Origin: JANPCX01 sp031431125
GTDB taxonomy: Bacteria > Pseudomonadota > Gammaproteobacteria > Burkholderiales > Burkholderiaceae_C
Length of the DNA: 23,281 nucleotides
Assembly: GCA_031431125.1 (NCBI GenBank)
Contig: JANPCX010000090.1
Coordinates: 1-23,281 of the forward strand
Reading direction: 5' to 3'
Positions within the stretch are counted from its first letter, which is position 1. Every line of letters starts with the position of its first letter. Shown piece by piece: positions 14,901-21,917 of the stretch. The notes below the pieces were generated by a model. The model saw only the letters and a program-made list of their open reading frames with translations, was not told where the DNA came from and searched no databases. Both the position numbers and the translations under genes were made by a program.

Positions 14901-15432
14901 ACGCCGTCAGCGCCACTTTCATTTGTTCAAGACGGGCTTTCACCGAGGTGTCGAGCACTTCATCGCCCACCACCACACGCACACCACCAATCAACTCGGG
15001 CTCCACCTTCACCGTGGCGTTGAGCTTGCGGCCAAAACGTTTTTCCAAGGTGAGCACCAGGTCGGCCAGTTGCGCGTCCTCAATCGGGAAAGCGCAGTAG
15101 ACCACCGCGTCGGATGAACCCGCATGCTGGTTCACCAAGGCCTGGAACTGGGCAGCCATTTCGGGCACCACACTCAGTCGGCCGTTTTCGATCACGGTAC
15201 GCATCAAGTTCACGATGGGGGCCGACAGGGGCAAACCCACGGCAGCTTGAACAACATCCAACACCTGCTGCGCAGTGGTTTTGGGATTGTCGGCAAACTG
15301 TCGCAGTTGTTCGTTGGCGGTCACGACACCGAGGGCGCGGACTTGCTCACCGAGGGCTTTCAAGTCGCCTTTGACGGCCACTTGAAACAGCGCTTCGGCA
15401 TAGGGACGTGCGAGGGTAGCGAACTCGGCCAT
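14899..15432 (-). CDS. atpH: F1Fo ATP synthase delta subunit
   Basis: A 177-residue peripheral stalk subunit joining the top of F1 to the b dimer. The N-terminal six-helix domain starts MAEFATLARPYAEALFQVA, the classic delta opening. The C-terminal strand and helix region includes KLNATVKVEPELIGGVRVVVGD and a closing DTSVKARLEQMK, again diagnostic. ATG 15432 lies three bases after the atpF stop, so translation is probably coupled. Confidence 0.97.
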   Translation of the reverse strand: MAEFATLARPYAEALFQVAVKGDLKALGEQVRALGVVTANEQLRQFADNPKTTAQQVLDVVQAAVGLPLSAPIVNLMRTVIENGRLSVVPEMAAQFQALVNQHAGSSDAVVYCAFPIEDAQLADLVLTLEKRFGRKLNATVKVEPELIGGVRVVVGDEVLDTSVKARLEQMKVALTA

Positions 15433-15435
15433 GAT

Positions 15436-15906
15436 TTACAGCTCGGCTTTCAAGCGCGTCAAGAGCTCGGCGTGAACGCCGGCATTGACTTCGCGCTTCA
15501 AGATTTGCTCAGCACCCTTGACGGCCAGCGCGGCGACTTGGTCGCGCAGGGCTTCACGGGCTTTCATGGCTTCTTGGGTGGCTTCGGCTTTGGCTGCAGC
15601 GATGATCTTGGCGCCTTCGTCGTTGGCACGACCTTTGGCGTCTTCAATCATGGATTGGGCCAAGCGTTCGGCGTCGCCCAATCGCTGGGCGGCGCTGTTG
15701 CCAGCGGAGGCCAGTTGCTCTTGCACTTTTTTGTTAGCGTTGGCCAACTCAGCCTTGGCTTTGTCGGCTGCAGACAGGCCAGCCGCAATCTTGTCGGCGC
15801 GCTCGTCGAGCGCCTTCACGATGGGGGGCCACACAAATTTCATCGTGAACCAGACCAAGATCAGGAACACGATCAATTGTGCGATCAGCGTAGCGTTGAT
15901 GCTCAC
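15436..15906 (-). CDS. atpF: F1Fo ATP synthase b subunit
   Basis: A 156-residue stator subunit. One N-terminal membrane helix (about residues 6-28, LIAQLIVFLILVWFTMKFVW) is followed by PPIVKALDERADKI and a long Ala/Glu/Lys coiled coil. The start codon is GTG (15904-15906), read as Met-Ser-Ile-Asn. AAAGG lies about eight bases upstream. A GTG start after a strong hairpin fits lower output of b (2 copies) than of c (about 10 copies). Confidence 0.96.
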   Translation of the reverse strand: MSINATLIAQLIVFLILVWFTMKFVWPPIVKALDERADKIAAGLSAADKAKAELANANKKVQEQLASAGNSAAQRLGDAERLAQSMIEDAKGRANDEGAKIIAAAKAEATQEAMKAREALRDQVAALAVKGAEQILKREVNAGVHAELLTRLKAEL

Positions 15907-15940
15907 GTTGTTGCCTTTGAATTGAAAGGTGGCACAAGCA

Positions 15941-15971
15941 GCAGCGCAGGGCCTTAAAAGGCCTGCGCTGC
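15941..15971 (-). other. Strong hairpin in the atpE-atpF gap
   Basis: GCAGCGCAGG (15941-15950) pairs with CCTGCGCTGC (15962-15971), extended by CCTT/AAGG across one bulged G, giving a stem of about 14 bp with a tiny A loop. It sits just after the atpE stop and before the atpF GTG start. There is no T-run on the minus strand, so it looks like an mRNA 3'-end protecting, processing or attenuating element rather than a full terminator. Confidence 0.75.
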
Positions 15972-15981
15972 AAACGGCGAA

Positions 15982-16245
15982 TTACTTCGGCAGGTTGGCG
16001 ATTTGCGCCAAGAACGGGTTGGCCGTGGCGAACCACAGGGCAATACCGGTACCGATAATGAAAGCCGCGTCGATCAGACCGGCCAACAAGAACATCTTGG
16101 TTTGCAGCTCGTTCATGAGTTCTGGTTGACGAGCAGCCGACTCCAGGTACTTGCTGCCCATGATGCCGATACCGATACATGCGCCAACGGCACCCAGGCC
16201 AATGATCAAACCAGCAGCGAGGGCAACAAAGCTAATGACTTCCAT
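15982..16245 (-). CDS. atpE: F1Fo ATP synthase c subunit (proteolipid ring)
   Basis: An 87-residue two-helix hairpin that builds the rotor ring. Helix 1 carries the Gly-rich packing motif GLGAVGACIGIGIMG at about 16-30. The polar loop is ARQPE. Helix 2 holds the ion-binding Asp59 in LLAGLIDAAFIIG. Asp with no Gln in helix 1 and no Glu-Ser/Thr pair points to protons rather than sodium as the coupling ion. ATG 16245 has AAGGA close upstream and a long U-rich leader, consistent with its high copy number in the complex. Confidence 0.98.
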   Translation of the reverse strand: MEVISFVALAAGLIIGLGAVGACIGIGIMGSKYLESAARQPELMNELQTKMFLLAGLIDAAFIIGTGIALWFATANPFLAQIANLPK

Positions 16246-16312
16246 GGTGTTTCCTTAGAGGTTTTAGAGAAAAACTGAGAAAAAAGCGAACGATAAAAAC
16301 AAGAAAAAGTGA
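16246..16312 (-). promoter_or_regulatory. U-rich translation leader of atpE
   Basis: The 67-base gap between atpB and atpE is strongly U/A-rich on the minus strand, with several T4-T6 runs, and ends in TCTAAGGAAACACC before ATG. An unstructured U-rich stretch before atpE acts as a translational enhancer in Escherichia coli. This looks like the same principle, by analogy. Confidence 0.6.
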
Positions 16313-17188
16313 TCAGTGCGCGTCGTGCGCTTGGCCGATATAAACCAAGGTGAGCATCATGAACACGAAGGCTTGCAAGGTGATGATCAGGATGTGAAAG
16401 ATCGTCCAGACCGAACCCGCAATGATGTGACCCAGGAACAGGGCAACGCCCGTGCCTGAGAGTGACCATGCGCCGCCCATCAGGGCGATCAACATGAAAA
16501 TCAATTCGCCAGCGTACATGTTGCCGAAGAGTCGCATGCCGTGCGACACCGTCTTGGCAACGAACTCGATCATTTGCATCAAGAAGTTGACGGGGTAGAG
16601 GAACCACTTGTCACCGAAAGGCGCCGAGAAGAGCTCGTGAATCCAGCCGCCCAAACCTTTGATCTTGACGTTGTAGAACAGGCAAACAATCAGCACGCCG
16701 AGCGACAAGGCCATGGTGATGGACAGGTCGGCCGTGGGTACCACGCGCATGTAGTCTTTGAAACCCAGTGCCGGGCCCACTGTGTGCCAAATGGTTGGCA
16801 GCAAATCAACGGGCAGCATGTCCATCGCGTTCATCAGGAAAATCCAGACGAACACGGTCAGGGCCAGGGGAGCAACGAGTTTGCGGCTGTTGGCGTTGTG
16901 AACAATGCCCTTGGCTTGGGAGTCCACCATCTCGACCAGCAGCTCAACGGCAGCTTGGAAGCGGCCTGGACGGCCAGAAGTAGCGTTGCGCGCCGCCAGC
17001 CACAACAGCCAGCAACCCAAAATGCCCAGGGTGACCGAGAAAAACACCGAGTCAAAGTTGATGACCGAAAAATCGACCACCCCGGTTTGTTTTTTGTTCT
17101 GCAAATGCTGCAGGTGGTGAATGATGTACTCGCCCGCCGTGGGAGCGTGCGTCTCAGTACCGTGCAGTGCTTGGCCTTCAGCTGACAT
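16313..17188 (-). CDS. atpB: F1Fo ATP synthase a subunit
   Basis: A 291-residue membrane subunit forming the proton half-channels. The essential arginine is Arg219 in HGMRLFGNMYAGELIF. Several membrane helices are visible, for example SVTLGILGCWLLWLAA, LALTVFVWIFLMNAMDM and the last, LQAFVFMMLTLVYIGQA. The N-terminus before the first helix is polar and long, as in other Burkholderiales. No Shine-Dalgarno sequence is clear before ATG 17188. A terminator-like 6-bp hairpin at the atpI stop lies just upstream. Confidence 0.97.
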   Translation of the reverse strand: MSAEGQALHGTETHAPTAGEYIIHHLQHLQNKKQTGVVDFSVINFDSVFFSVTLGILGCWLLWLAARNATSGRPGRFQAAVELLVEMVDSQAKGIVHNANSRKLVAPLALTVFVWIFLMNAMDMLPVDLLPTIWHTVGPALGFKDYMRVVPTADLSITMALSLGVLIVCLFYNVKIKGLGGWIHELFSAPFGDKWFLYPVNFLMQMIEFVAKTVSHGMRLFGNMYAGELIFMLIALMGGAWSLSGTGVALFLGHIIAGSVWTIFHILIITLQAFVFMMLTLVYIGQAHDAH

Positions 17189-17201
17189 AAATACAAAAGC
17201 C

Positions 17202-17220
17202 CCGTTGTTCTTTTCAACGG
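17202..17220 (-). other. Small hairpin at the atpI stop
   Basis: CCGTTG (17220-17215) pairs with CAACGG (17207-17202) on the minus strand around a 7-base loop, followed by GGCTTTTG. It overlaps the atpI stop codon. The weak T-run makes partial termination or attenuation possible. Confidence 0.4.
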
Positions 17221-17693
17221 CCGCGCCACAACAGCGCCAGCCAGTTCACCTTCATGCACACCACCATGGTCAACAGCAAGGCTGGCCAACTAAGGTGGGG
17301 CACCACTTTGGCCGCAATCACCAGCATGGCGATTGCAACCCCTATCTTTAACATTTCCCAGAACATGAAGCCCATGGCCGCAGCCACTGGCGTACTTGTC
17401 CCTCTTGTCATGCCACGCGCCAGAAGGGCGCTTGGCAAAACCACCGCAGCAGCACCATAAAGCGCCGACCAGGCCATGCTGGCTTGCTGCGAAAAAAACC
17501 AAAACGCTGCTGTACACAACACACCCGCCACCGCTTGCGCAGCGACCACACGCCACACCGAGGTGTGGCCCAAGGTGTTTCTCAGCTGCTGCGCCTCGAG
17601 AGGAGTCAGCGGCTTGAAGTCTTGAGGGTGGTCTTCTTCGTCCCAGGGCTTCTTGGGAGCACCACGGCCGAGGGAGTCGTTCATGGTGGTCAT
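17214..17693 (-). CDS. atpI: ATP synthase subunit I (AtpI)
   Basis: A 159-residue membrane protein heading the operon. A polar N-terminus of about 45 residues (KKPWDEEDHPQDFKPLT) precedes four hydrophobic segments: VVAAQAVAGVLCTAAFWFF, ALYGAAAVVLPSALLA, AMGFMFWEMLKIGVAIAMLV and LLLTMVVCMKVNWLALL. AtpI helps assemble the c-ring and is not part of the finished enzyme. The start may be ATG 17693 or the next in-frame ATG at 17684. Neither has a good ribosome-binding site. Confidence 0.93.
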   Translation of the reverse strand: MTTMNDSLGRGAPKKPWDEEDHPQDFKPLTPLEAQQLRNTLGHTSVWRVVAAQAVAGVLCTAAFWFFSQQASMAWSALYGAAAVVLPSALLARGMTRGTSTPVAAAMGFMFWEMLKIGVAIAMLVIAAKVVPHLSWPALLLTMVVCMKVNWLALLWRGR

Positions 17694-17734
17694 AGAAGGG
17701 TCACGGACAAAGCTGCAATCAGCAAAGCCTCGGA

Positions 17735-17762
17735 ATTATACGTGGTAACCCGATGTATTCAA
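17735..17762 (-). promoter_or_regulatory. Sigma70-type promoter of the atp operon
   Basis: On the minus strand, -35 TTGAAT (17762-17757) and a perfect -10 TATAAT (17740-17735) are separated by 16 bases. They lie about 42 bases upstream of the atpI start, in a 148-base gap. This is the only near-consensus promoter I saw in the window, and the position is right for the whole operon. Confidence 0.85.
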
Positions 17763-17789
17763 GTCTGCTGCGACCACAGTCTCGTTGTT

Positions 17790-17826
17790 GGCCATGCCAA
17801 TTCGACATGGCGCGATGGGCATGGCC
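17790..17826. other. Inverted repeat between the lactonase gene and the atp promoter
   Basis: GGCCATGCC (17790-17798) and GGCATGGCC (17818-17826) form a perfect 9-bp inverted repeat with a 19-base spacer, itself partly palindromic. It lies just upstream of the atp -35 box and 16 bases past the lactonase stop. It could be an operator or a weak transcript-end hairpin; there is no T-run. Confidence 0.45.
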
Positions 17827-17841
17827 CCTGGCGGAACAATG

Positions 17842-18747
17842 TCACGAATAGAGATTGGCAGGCAGGCCGGGCGTGTCCACCTGCAAGGAAAGCACACATC
17901 CGGCGTGGGGCTGTTCCGCCAGTTCGGCCGCGGGCCGGCCTTCGCGGGCCGTGGTGATGTAAAGCGTTTTCAGGTCGGCGCCACCAAAACACGGCATGGT
18001 GGGGCAACGCACGGGCAAACGCACTTCGCGCAGCACCTCGCCTTGGGGCGACAGACGCAACACACGCTGGCCCTCAAACAGTGCCACCCAGTAACAACCT
18101 TCTGCATCCAGGGCGGCCCCATCGGGCCGCCCGCCGTAGTCAGCCAAGTTTTGCCCAGCTTGTTTGGCAGGAAAACTCGCAAAAACGCGGCGGTTGCTCG
18201 TCGCGCCAGTTTCGGGGACAAAGTCCAGGGCGTAGACCGTGTGGGCCTTGGTGTCGCTCCAATACATGGTGCGAGCGTCCAAGCTCCAGGCCAAACCGTT
18301 TGACGTCGTGATGCCGCTTTCTCGCCGCGTGAGTTGGCCTTGGGCAAAACAGTACAAATGCGCCAGAGGTGGGTCGCGCGGCTCGTAAATCGTGCCCACC
18401 CAAAAGCGGCCTTGCGGGTCGCATTTGCCGTCGTTGAAACGCTCTTGGCTGGGCTCATAGGGCGGCGGTGCCAGCAGGGAACGTTGGCCGCTCTTCAGGT
18501 CAAACCGCCACAGACCGTCACGCATGGCCAGCAAGAGCCCGCCATCCGACATCGGGGCACAGCAGGCGACATCGCACTCAAACTGCCAATGCCGGGTGGT
18601 CCCGGTACCGGGATCCAGTCGATACAAACGATGTGCGGGTATGTCGCACCAGTACAGGGCCTGCTCTGTGGGATGCCACAGCGGCGATTCGCCCAAACGG
18701 TTGGGCTCGGCAACGACGACGTTGATCTTGGGATGGACAGCGGTCAT
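17842..18747 (-). CDS. SMP-30/gluconolactonase family lactonase
   Basis: A 301-residue six-bladed beta-propeller enzyme that opens sugar lactones. The four metal ligands of the family are visible: Glu20 in LGESPLW, Asn105 in RFNDGKCDPQGRFWVGT, Asn150 in TSNGLAWS and the catalytic Asp209 in RPDGAALDAEG. The exact sugar acid cannot be told from sequence. It follows the GNAT gene by nine bases and is the last gene of a three-gene unit. No signal peptide is seen, so it is cytoplasmic. Confidence 0.94.
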   Translation of the reverse strand: MTAVHPKINVVVAEPNRLGESPLWHPTEQALYWCDIPAHRLYRLDPGTGTTRHWQFECDVACCAPMSDGGLLLAMRDGLWRFDLKSGQRSLLAPPPYEPSQERFNDGKCDPQGRFWVGTIYEPRDPPLAHLYCFAQGQLTRRESGITTSNGLAWSLDARTMYWSDTKAHTVYALDFVPETGATSNRRVFASFPAKQAGQNLADYGGRPDGAALDAEGCYWVALFEGQRVLRLSPQGEVLREVRLPVRCPTMPCFGGADLKTLYITTAREGRPAAELAEQPHAGCVLSLQVDTPGLPANLYS

Positions 18748-18756
18748 GAATGGGGG

Positions 18757-19269
18757 TCAATAACGTGACAGCCCGTCACTCAAATCGGCTTTGAGGTAGT
18801 GAGCACCGGGAATTGGATTGAAATAGTAGGGCGGAATTTCCTCAAAACCCAAGGTGACATAGAGCTCACGCGCAGCTTCCATGTCGTCCAAGGTGTCGAG
18901 CAACACCGTGGAGTAACCCGTTTGTGTGGCGTGGTCGAGTAAGGCTTCGGCCAACAAACGCCCCAAGCCAAAACGTCGAAAGGCGGGCCGCACATACAGG
19001 CGCTTCATTTCGCAGGCGTCGGCATAGTCAGAGTCGGGGAAAGGTCTGTAGGCGCCGCAGCCCGCCACTTGGCCATCCACCCAAGCCAGCAACAAATGCC
19101 CGTCGGGGCCTGCGTAGTCACCGGGCAGGCCAGCCAGTTCGGCTTCGAAGTTCTGAAAGCATAAATCCACACCCAAACCTTCCGCGTACTCGCGAAAAAT
19201 CTCGCGCGTGGCGGCCAGGGCTTCCACGCTTTCGGGGGCCAGCAGTTGGATGGAGGGTTGATCGGTCAT
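18757..19269 (-). CDS. GNAT family N-acetyltransferase
   Basis: A 170-residue acetyl-CoA-dependent acyltransferase. Motif A, which binds the CoA pyrophosphate, is RRFGLGRLLAEALLDHA, preceded by the strand CEMKRLYVRP. Motif B follows as STVLLDTLDDMEAARELYVTLGFEE. The order is standard for the fold. The substrate is unknown; similar proteins acetylate small amines or amino acids. ATG 19269 is four bases past the cytochrome b561-like gene's stop, so the two are tightly coupled. Confidence 0.92.
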   Translation of the reverse strand: MTDQPSIQLLAPESVEALAATREIFREYAEGLGVDLCFQNFEAELAGLPGDYAGPDGHLLLAWVDGQVAGCGAYRPFPDSDYADACEMKRLYVRPAFRRFGLGRLLAEALLDHATQTGYSTVLLDTLDDMEAARELYVTLGFEEIPPYYFNPIPGAHYLKADLSDGLSRY

Positions 19270-19273
19270 GACA

Positions 19274-19972
19274 CTATCCCGCAGCCTGTTCCAAACTCAC
19301 CAACCAAGCCACAGCGCTTGCGCACAGCGCCACCAGCAGCAAGGCCAGCCAACGCTGGCCCCACCCGTCATTCGACGCGGGCACCTCGGCACTCAAGATT
19401 TTGTCGCCGTGCAACATGGGTGCCACGAGGTTTTGTTTTTTCTTGAGGTAGTAAAAAGCAATGGCCACCACATGCAAACCGATCAGCACCAGGATGATCC
19501 ATTGGCCATAGGTGGTGTGCCAACGGGTGGCCAGGCTCGTGATGCTGCCCGAGACAAAACGAATCAAGGGGCCGGTGTTGGCAATCTCATCGTCAGCCAC
19601 CAAACCAGTGGCCACTTGCGCCAGCAAGATGGCCAGCAAGCCGAACACCGACAGAGCGCCCAAGGGGTTGTGGCCCACGTCCCAAAACGTTCGAGCGGGC
19701 CGCTCTCCCTTGAGGTAGCGGACTGTTGTCTTGGGCGAGTAAATAAACGAAACAAACCGCGACCAGCGCCCGCCCACCACGCCCCAGACCAAACGAAAGG
19801 CGAGCAAGGTCAGCACCACGTAACCCAAACGAAAATGCCAGACCATGGCGTTGCCGCCCAGCTTGGCGCTGACCACGGAGCCGATCACGCAGGCCGCGAG
19901 CAGCCAGTGGAACAAGCGGGTCGGCAAGTCCCAGACGCGAACGGGTTGTAGTGAAGTGGCGCTGTTGCTCAT
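19274..19972 (-). CDS. Cytochrome b561-type di-heme membrane protein
   Basis: A 232-residue integral membrane cytochrome of the Ni,Fe-hydrogenase b-subunit/b561 family. It opens with VRVWDLPTRLFHWLLA, the family signature. Candidate heme-ligand histidines are His22, His46 in VWHFRLGY, His152 in RWHTTYG and His167 in LIGLHVVAIAFYYLKKK. Four membrane helices are visible, plus a fifth near the C-terminus (WLALLLVALCASAVAWL). It would pass electrons between quinone and a periplasmic partner. The partner is not in this window; a small c-type cytochrome is often the neighbour. It heads the three-gene unit. Confidence 0.92.
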   Translation of the reverse strand: MSNSATSLQPVRVWDLPTRLFHWLLAACVIGSVVSAKLGGNAMVWHFRLGYVVLTLLAFRLVWGVVGGRWSRFVSFIYSPKTTVRYLKGERPARTFWDVGHNPLGALSVFGLLAILLAQVATGLVADDEIANTGPLIRFVSGSITSLATRWHTTYGQWIILVLIGLHVVAIAFYYLKKKQNLVAPMLHGDKILSAEVPASNDGWGQRWLALLLVALCASAVAWLVSLEQAAG

Positions 19973-20044
19973 CCGGGACCCTCACTGAGATGGGATTCAA
20001 CAAGCTTCGATCAATCGGCCTACTTTAGCGGCATGGCGAAAGGT

Positions 20045-21172
20045 TCAAACGCCGCGTGCCCGGTCCGCCTTGAACTGGGCCACAAAGGCCGCAAACCGCC
20101 CCTCATCCAAGGCCTCGCGAATTTCGCGCATCAGGTTCACGTAGTAATGCAGGTTGTGGATGCTGGCCAGCATGGGGCCGAGCATTTCGCCGCAGCGGTC
20201 CAAGTGGTGCAAATAAGCACGTGAGAAATTTTGACAGGTGTAGCAACTGCATGTCTCATCCACCGGCCGCTCGTCGGTTTTGTGGCGGGCGTTGCGTAAT
20301 TTCAAGTCGCCGAACCGGGTGAACAAATGGCCATTGCGTGCGTTGCGGGTGGGCATGACGCAATCGAACATGTCCACGCCTTGGGACACGCCCTCCACCA
20401 AGTCTTCCGGTGTTCCGACGCCCATCAAATAACGCGGCTTGTGGGCGGGCAGGCGGTGCGGTGTGTGCGCCATGATGCGTAACATTTCTTCTTTGGGCTC
20501 GCCCACGCTGACACCGCCGACCGCGTAACCAGGCAAGTCCAAGTCCACCAAGGCATCCAGTGATTCTTGGCGCAAATGCTCGAACATGCCGCCTTGCACA
20601 ATTCCGAACAGCGCGTTGGGGTTCTCTAGGCGTTGATGTTCGGTGAGGCAACGTTTGGCCCAGCGCAAACTCAACTCCATCGACACCCGCGCCTCCACCT
20701 CGGTGGTGAAGTGGCCCTTGGTTTCGTAGGGGGTGCATTCGTCGAACTGCATCACGATGTCGCTGTTCAGAACACGCTGAATTTGCATGCTGACTTCGGG
20801 CGTGAGGAAGAGTTTGTCGCCATTGACGGGCGAGGCAAACTTCACGCCCTCTTCGCTGATTTTTCGCATCTCCCCGAGGCTCCACACCTGGAAGCCGCCG
20901 CTGTCGGTGAGGATGGGGCCTGGCCAGCTTTCAAAACGGTGCAAGCCGCCAAATGTTTTGAGCACATCCAGTCCGGGCCGCAGCCACAAATGGAAGGTGT
21001 TGCCCAGAATGATTTGCGCGCCCATCTCCTGCAGTGAACGCGGCATCACACCCTTGACCGTGCCATAGGTGCCCACGGGCATGAAGACCGGTGTTTCCAC
21101 CACGCCATGGTTGAGGGTCAAACGGCCACGACGGGCGTGGCCTTCGGTTTTCAGTAGATCGAAATTCAGCAT
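20045..21172 (-). CDS. tgt: Queuine/preQ1 tRNA-guanine transglycosylase
   Basis: A 375-residue TIM-barrel enzyme that swaps guanine 34 for preQ1 in tRNAs with GUN anticodons, an early step of queuosine synthesis. Asp90 lies in TDSGGFQ. The nucleophile Asp270 lies in FDCVMPTRNARNG. The zinc site is Cys308, Cys310 and Cys313 in CSCYTC, with His339 in SIHNLHYY. The length and all motifs are normal. It lies downstream of queA on the same strand, but a divergently placed desaturase gene separates the two, so a shared transcript is unlikely. Confidence 0.98.
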   Translation of the reverse strand: MLNFDLLKTEGHARRGRLTLNHGVVETPVFMPVGTYGTVKGVMPRSLQEMGAQIILGNTFHLWLRPGLDVLKTFGGLHRFESWPGPILTDSGGFQVWSLGEMRKISEEGVKFASPVNGDKLFLTPEVSMQIQRVLNSDIVMQFDECTPYETKGHFTTEVEARVSMELSLRWAKRCLTEHQRLENPNALFGIVQGGMFEHLRQESLDALVDLDLPGYAVGGVSVGEPKEEMLRIMAHTPHRLPAHKPRYLMGVGTPEDLVEGVSQGVDMFDCVMPTRNARNGHLFTRFGDLKLRNARHKTDERPVDETCSCYTCQNFSRAYLHHLDRCGEMLGPMLASIHNLHYYVNLMREIREALDEGRFAAFVAQFKADRARGV

Positions 21173-21335
21173 GGATTGAATTGTCGCAGCCCCTCACCTT
21201 GGGGGATGTGCGGCGGCCCTGACAGCTGCCTTCGGTATCAAACGGCAACACTCGCTCGTCAGGACTTGAAGTGCGCACCTGGCTTGCGCAGGATGCGCCC
21301 ACCTTCATGTGAAGGGGCCTTGGAGAAATGAGCCC

Positions 21336-21917
21336 ATGGGTTCAACCATCGGTTCCACTGGAACCAGTTTGATTGCAGCGGTGTTGTTGGCCGACTTGGT
21401 CTCAGGTGTGGTGCATTGGGCGGAAGACGCCTATGCCCGCGTCAAGCCGCATCGCAAACTGGCCTTGATCAACAAGATTGCCCAAGAAAACGACCTGCAC
21501 CACGAGCGCCCCCGAGCCTTTCTGGCGAAGGGCTGGTGGGCCAGTTCTTGGGATTTGTTCTTCGTGGGTGCTGCCTTGTTGTGTTTGGCCTGGGGTTTGG
21601 GTTGGTTCAGCCCTGCGGTGCTGCTCTTTGTGGTGTTGTCGGTCAACGCCAATCAAATCCACAAATGGACACACCAGAACGCCAGTGAAAAACCGTGGTG
21701 GGTGACACGTTTGCAGCGTGCCTATGTATTGCAAACACCGCGCCACCATGGTCGCCACCATCAAGGTGAGAAAAACTCGCACTATTGCGTGGTGACGAAT
21801 TTTCTCAACCCTTTGTTGGAGGAGGTGGGCTTTTGGCGTCGCTTAGAGCGTGGGGTTGAAAGGCTCACCGGGCGCCAGCCGCGTCATGCCAGCAAACCCG
21901 CTTCAACGCTGGGTTGA
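21336..21917 (+). CDS. CarF/PEDS1-like lipid desaturase (Kua/FAD4 family)
   Basis: A 193-residue membrane protein with the histidine pattern of CarF, TMEM189/PEDS1 and plant FAD4. His27 lies in GVVHWAED, His55-His56 in NDLHHERP, His109 and His113 in IHKWTH, His137-His138 and His141-His142 in TPRHHGRHHQ, and His149 in NSHYCVVTNFLNPLLEEVGFW. These would bind a di-iron centre. CarF makes the vinyl-ether bond of plasmalogens; FAD4 makes a trans double bond in phosphatidylglycerol. Which applies here is open. ATG 21336 is chosen over GTG 21309 because GGAGA lies nine bases upstream. It is divergent from tgt and overlaps the queA 3' end by 15 bases. Confidence 0.85.
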   Translation: MGSTIGSTGTSLIAAVLLADLVSGVVHWAEDAYARVKPHRKLALINKIAQENDLHHERPRAFLAKGWWASSWDLFFVGAALLCLAWGLGWFSPAVLLFVVLSVNANQIHKWTHQNASEKPWWVTRLQRAYVLQTPRHHGRHHQGEKNSHYCVVTNFLNPLLEEVGFWRRLERGVERLTGRQPRHASKPASTLG

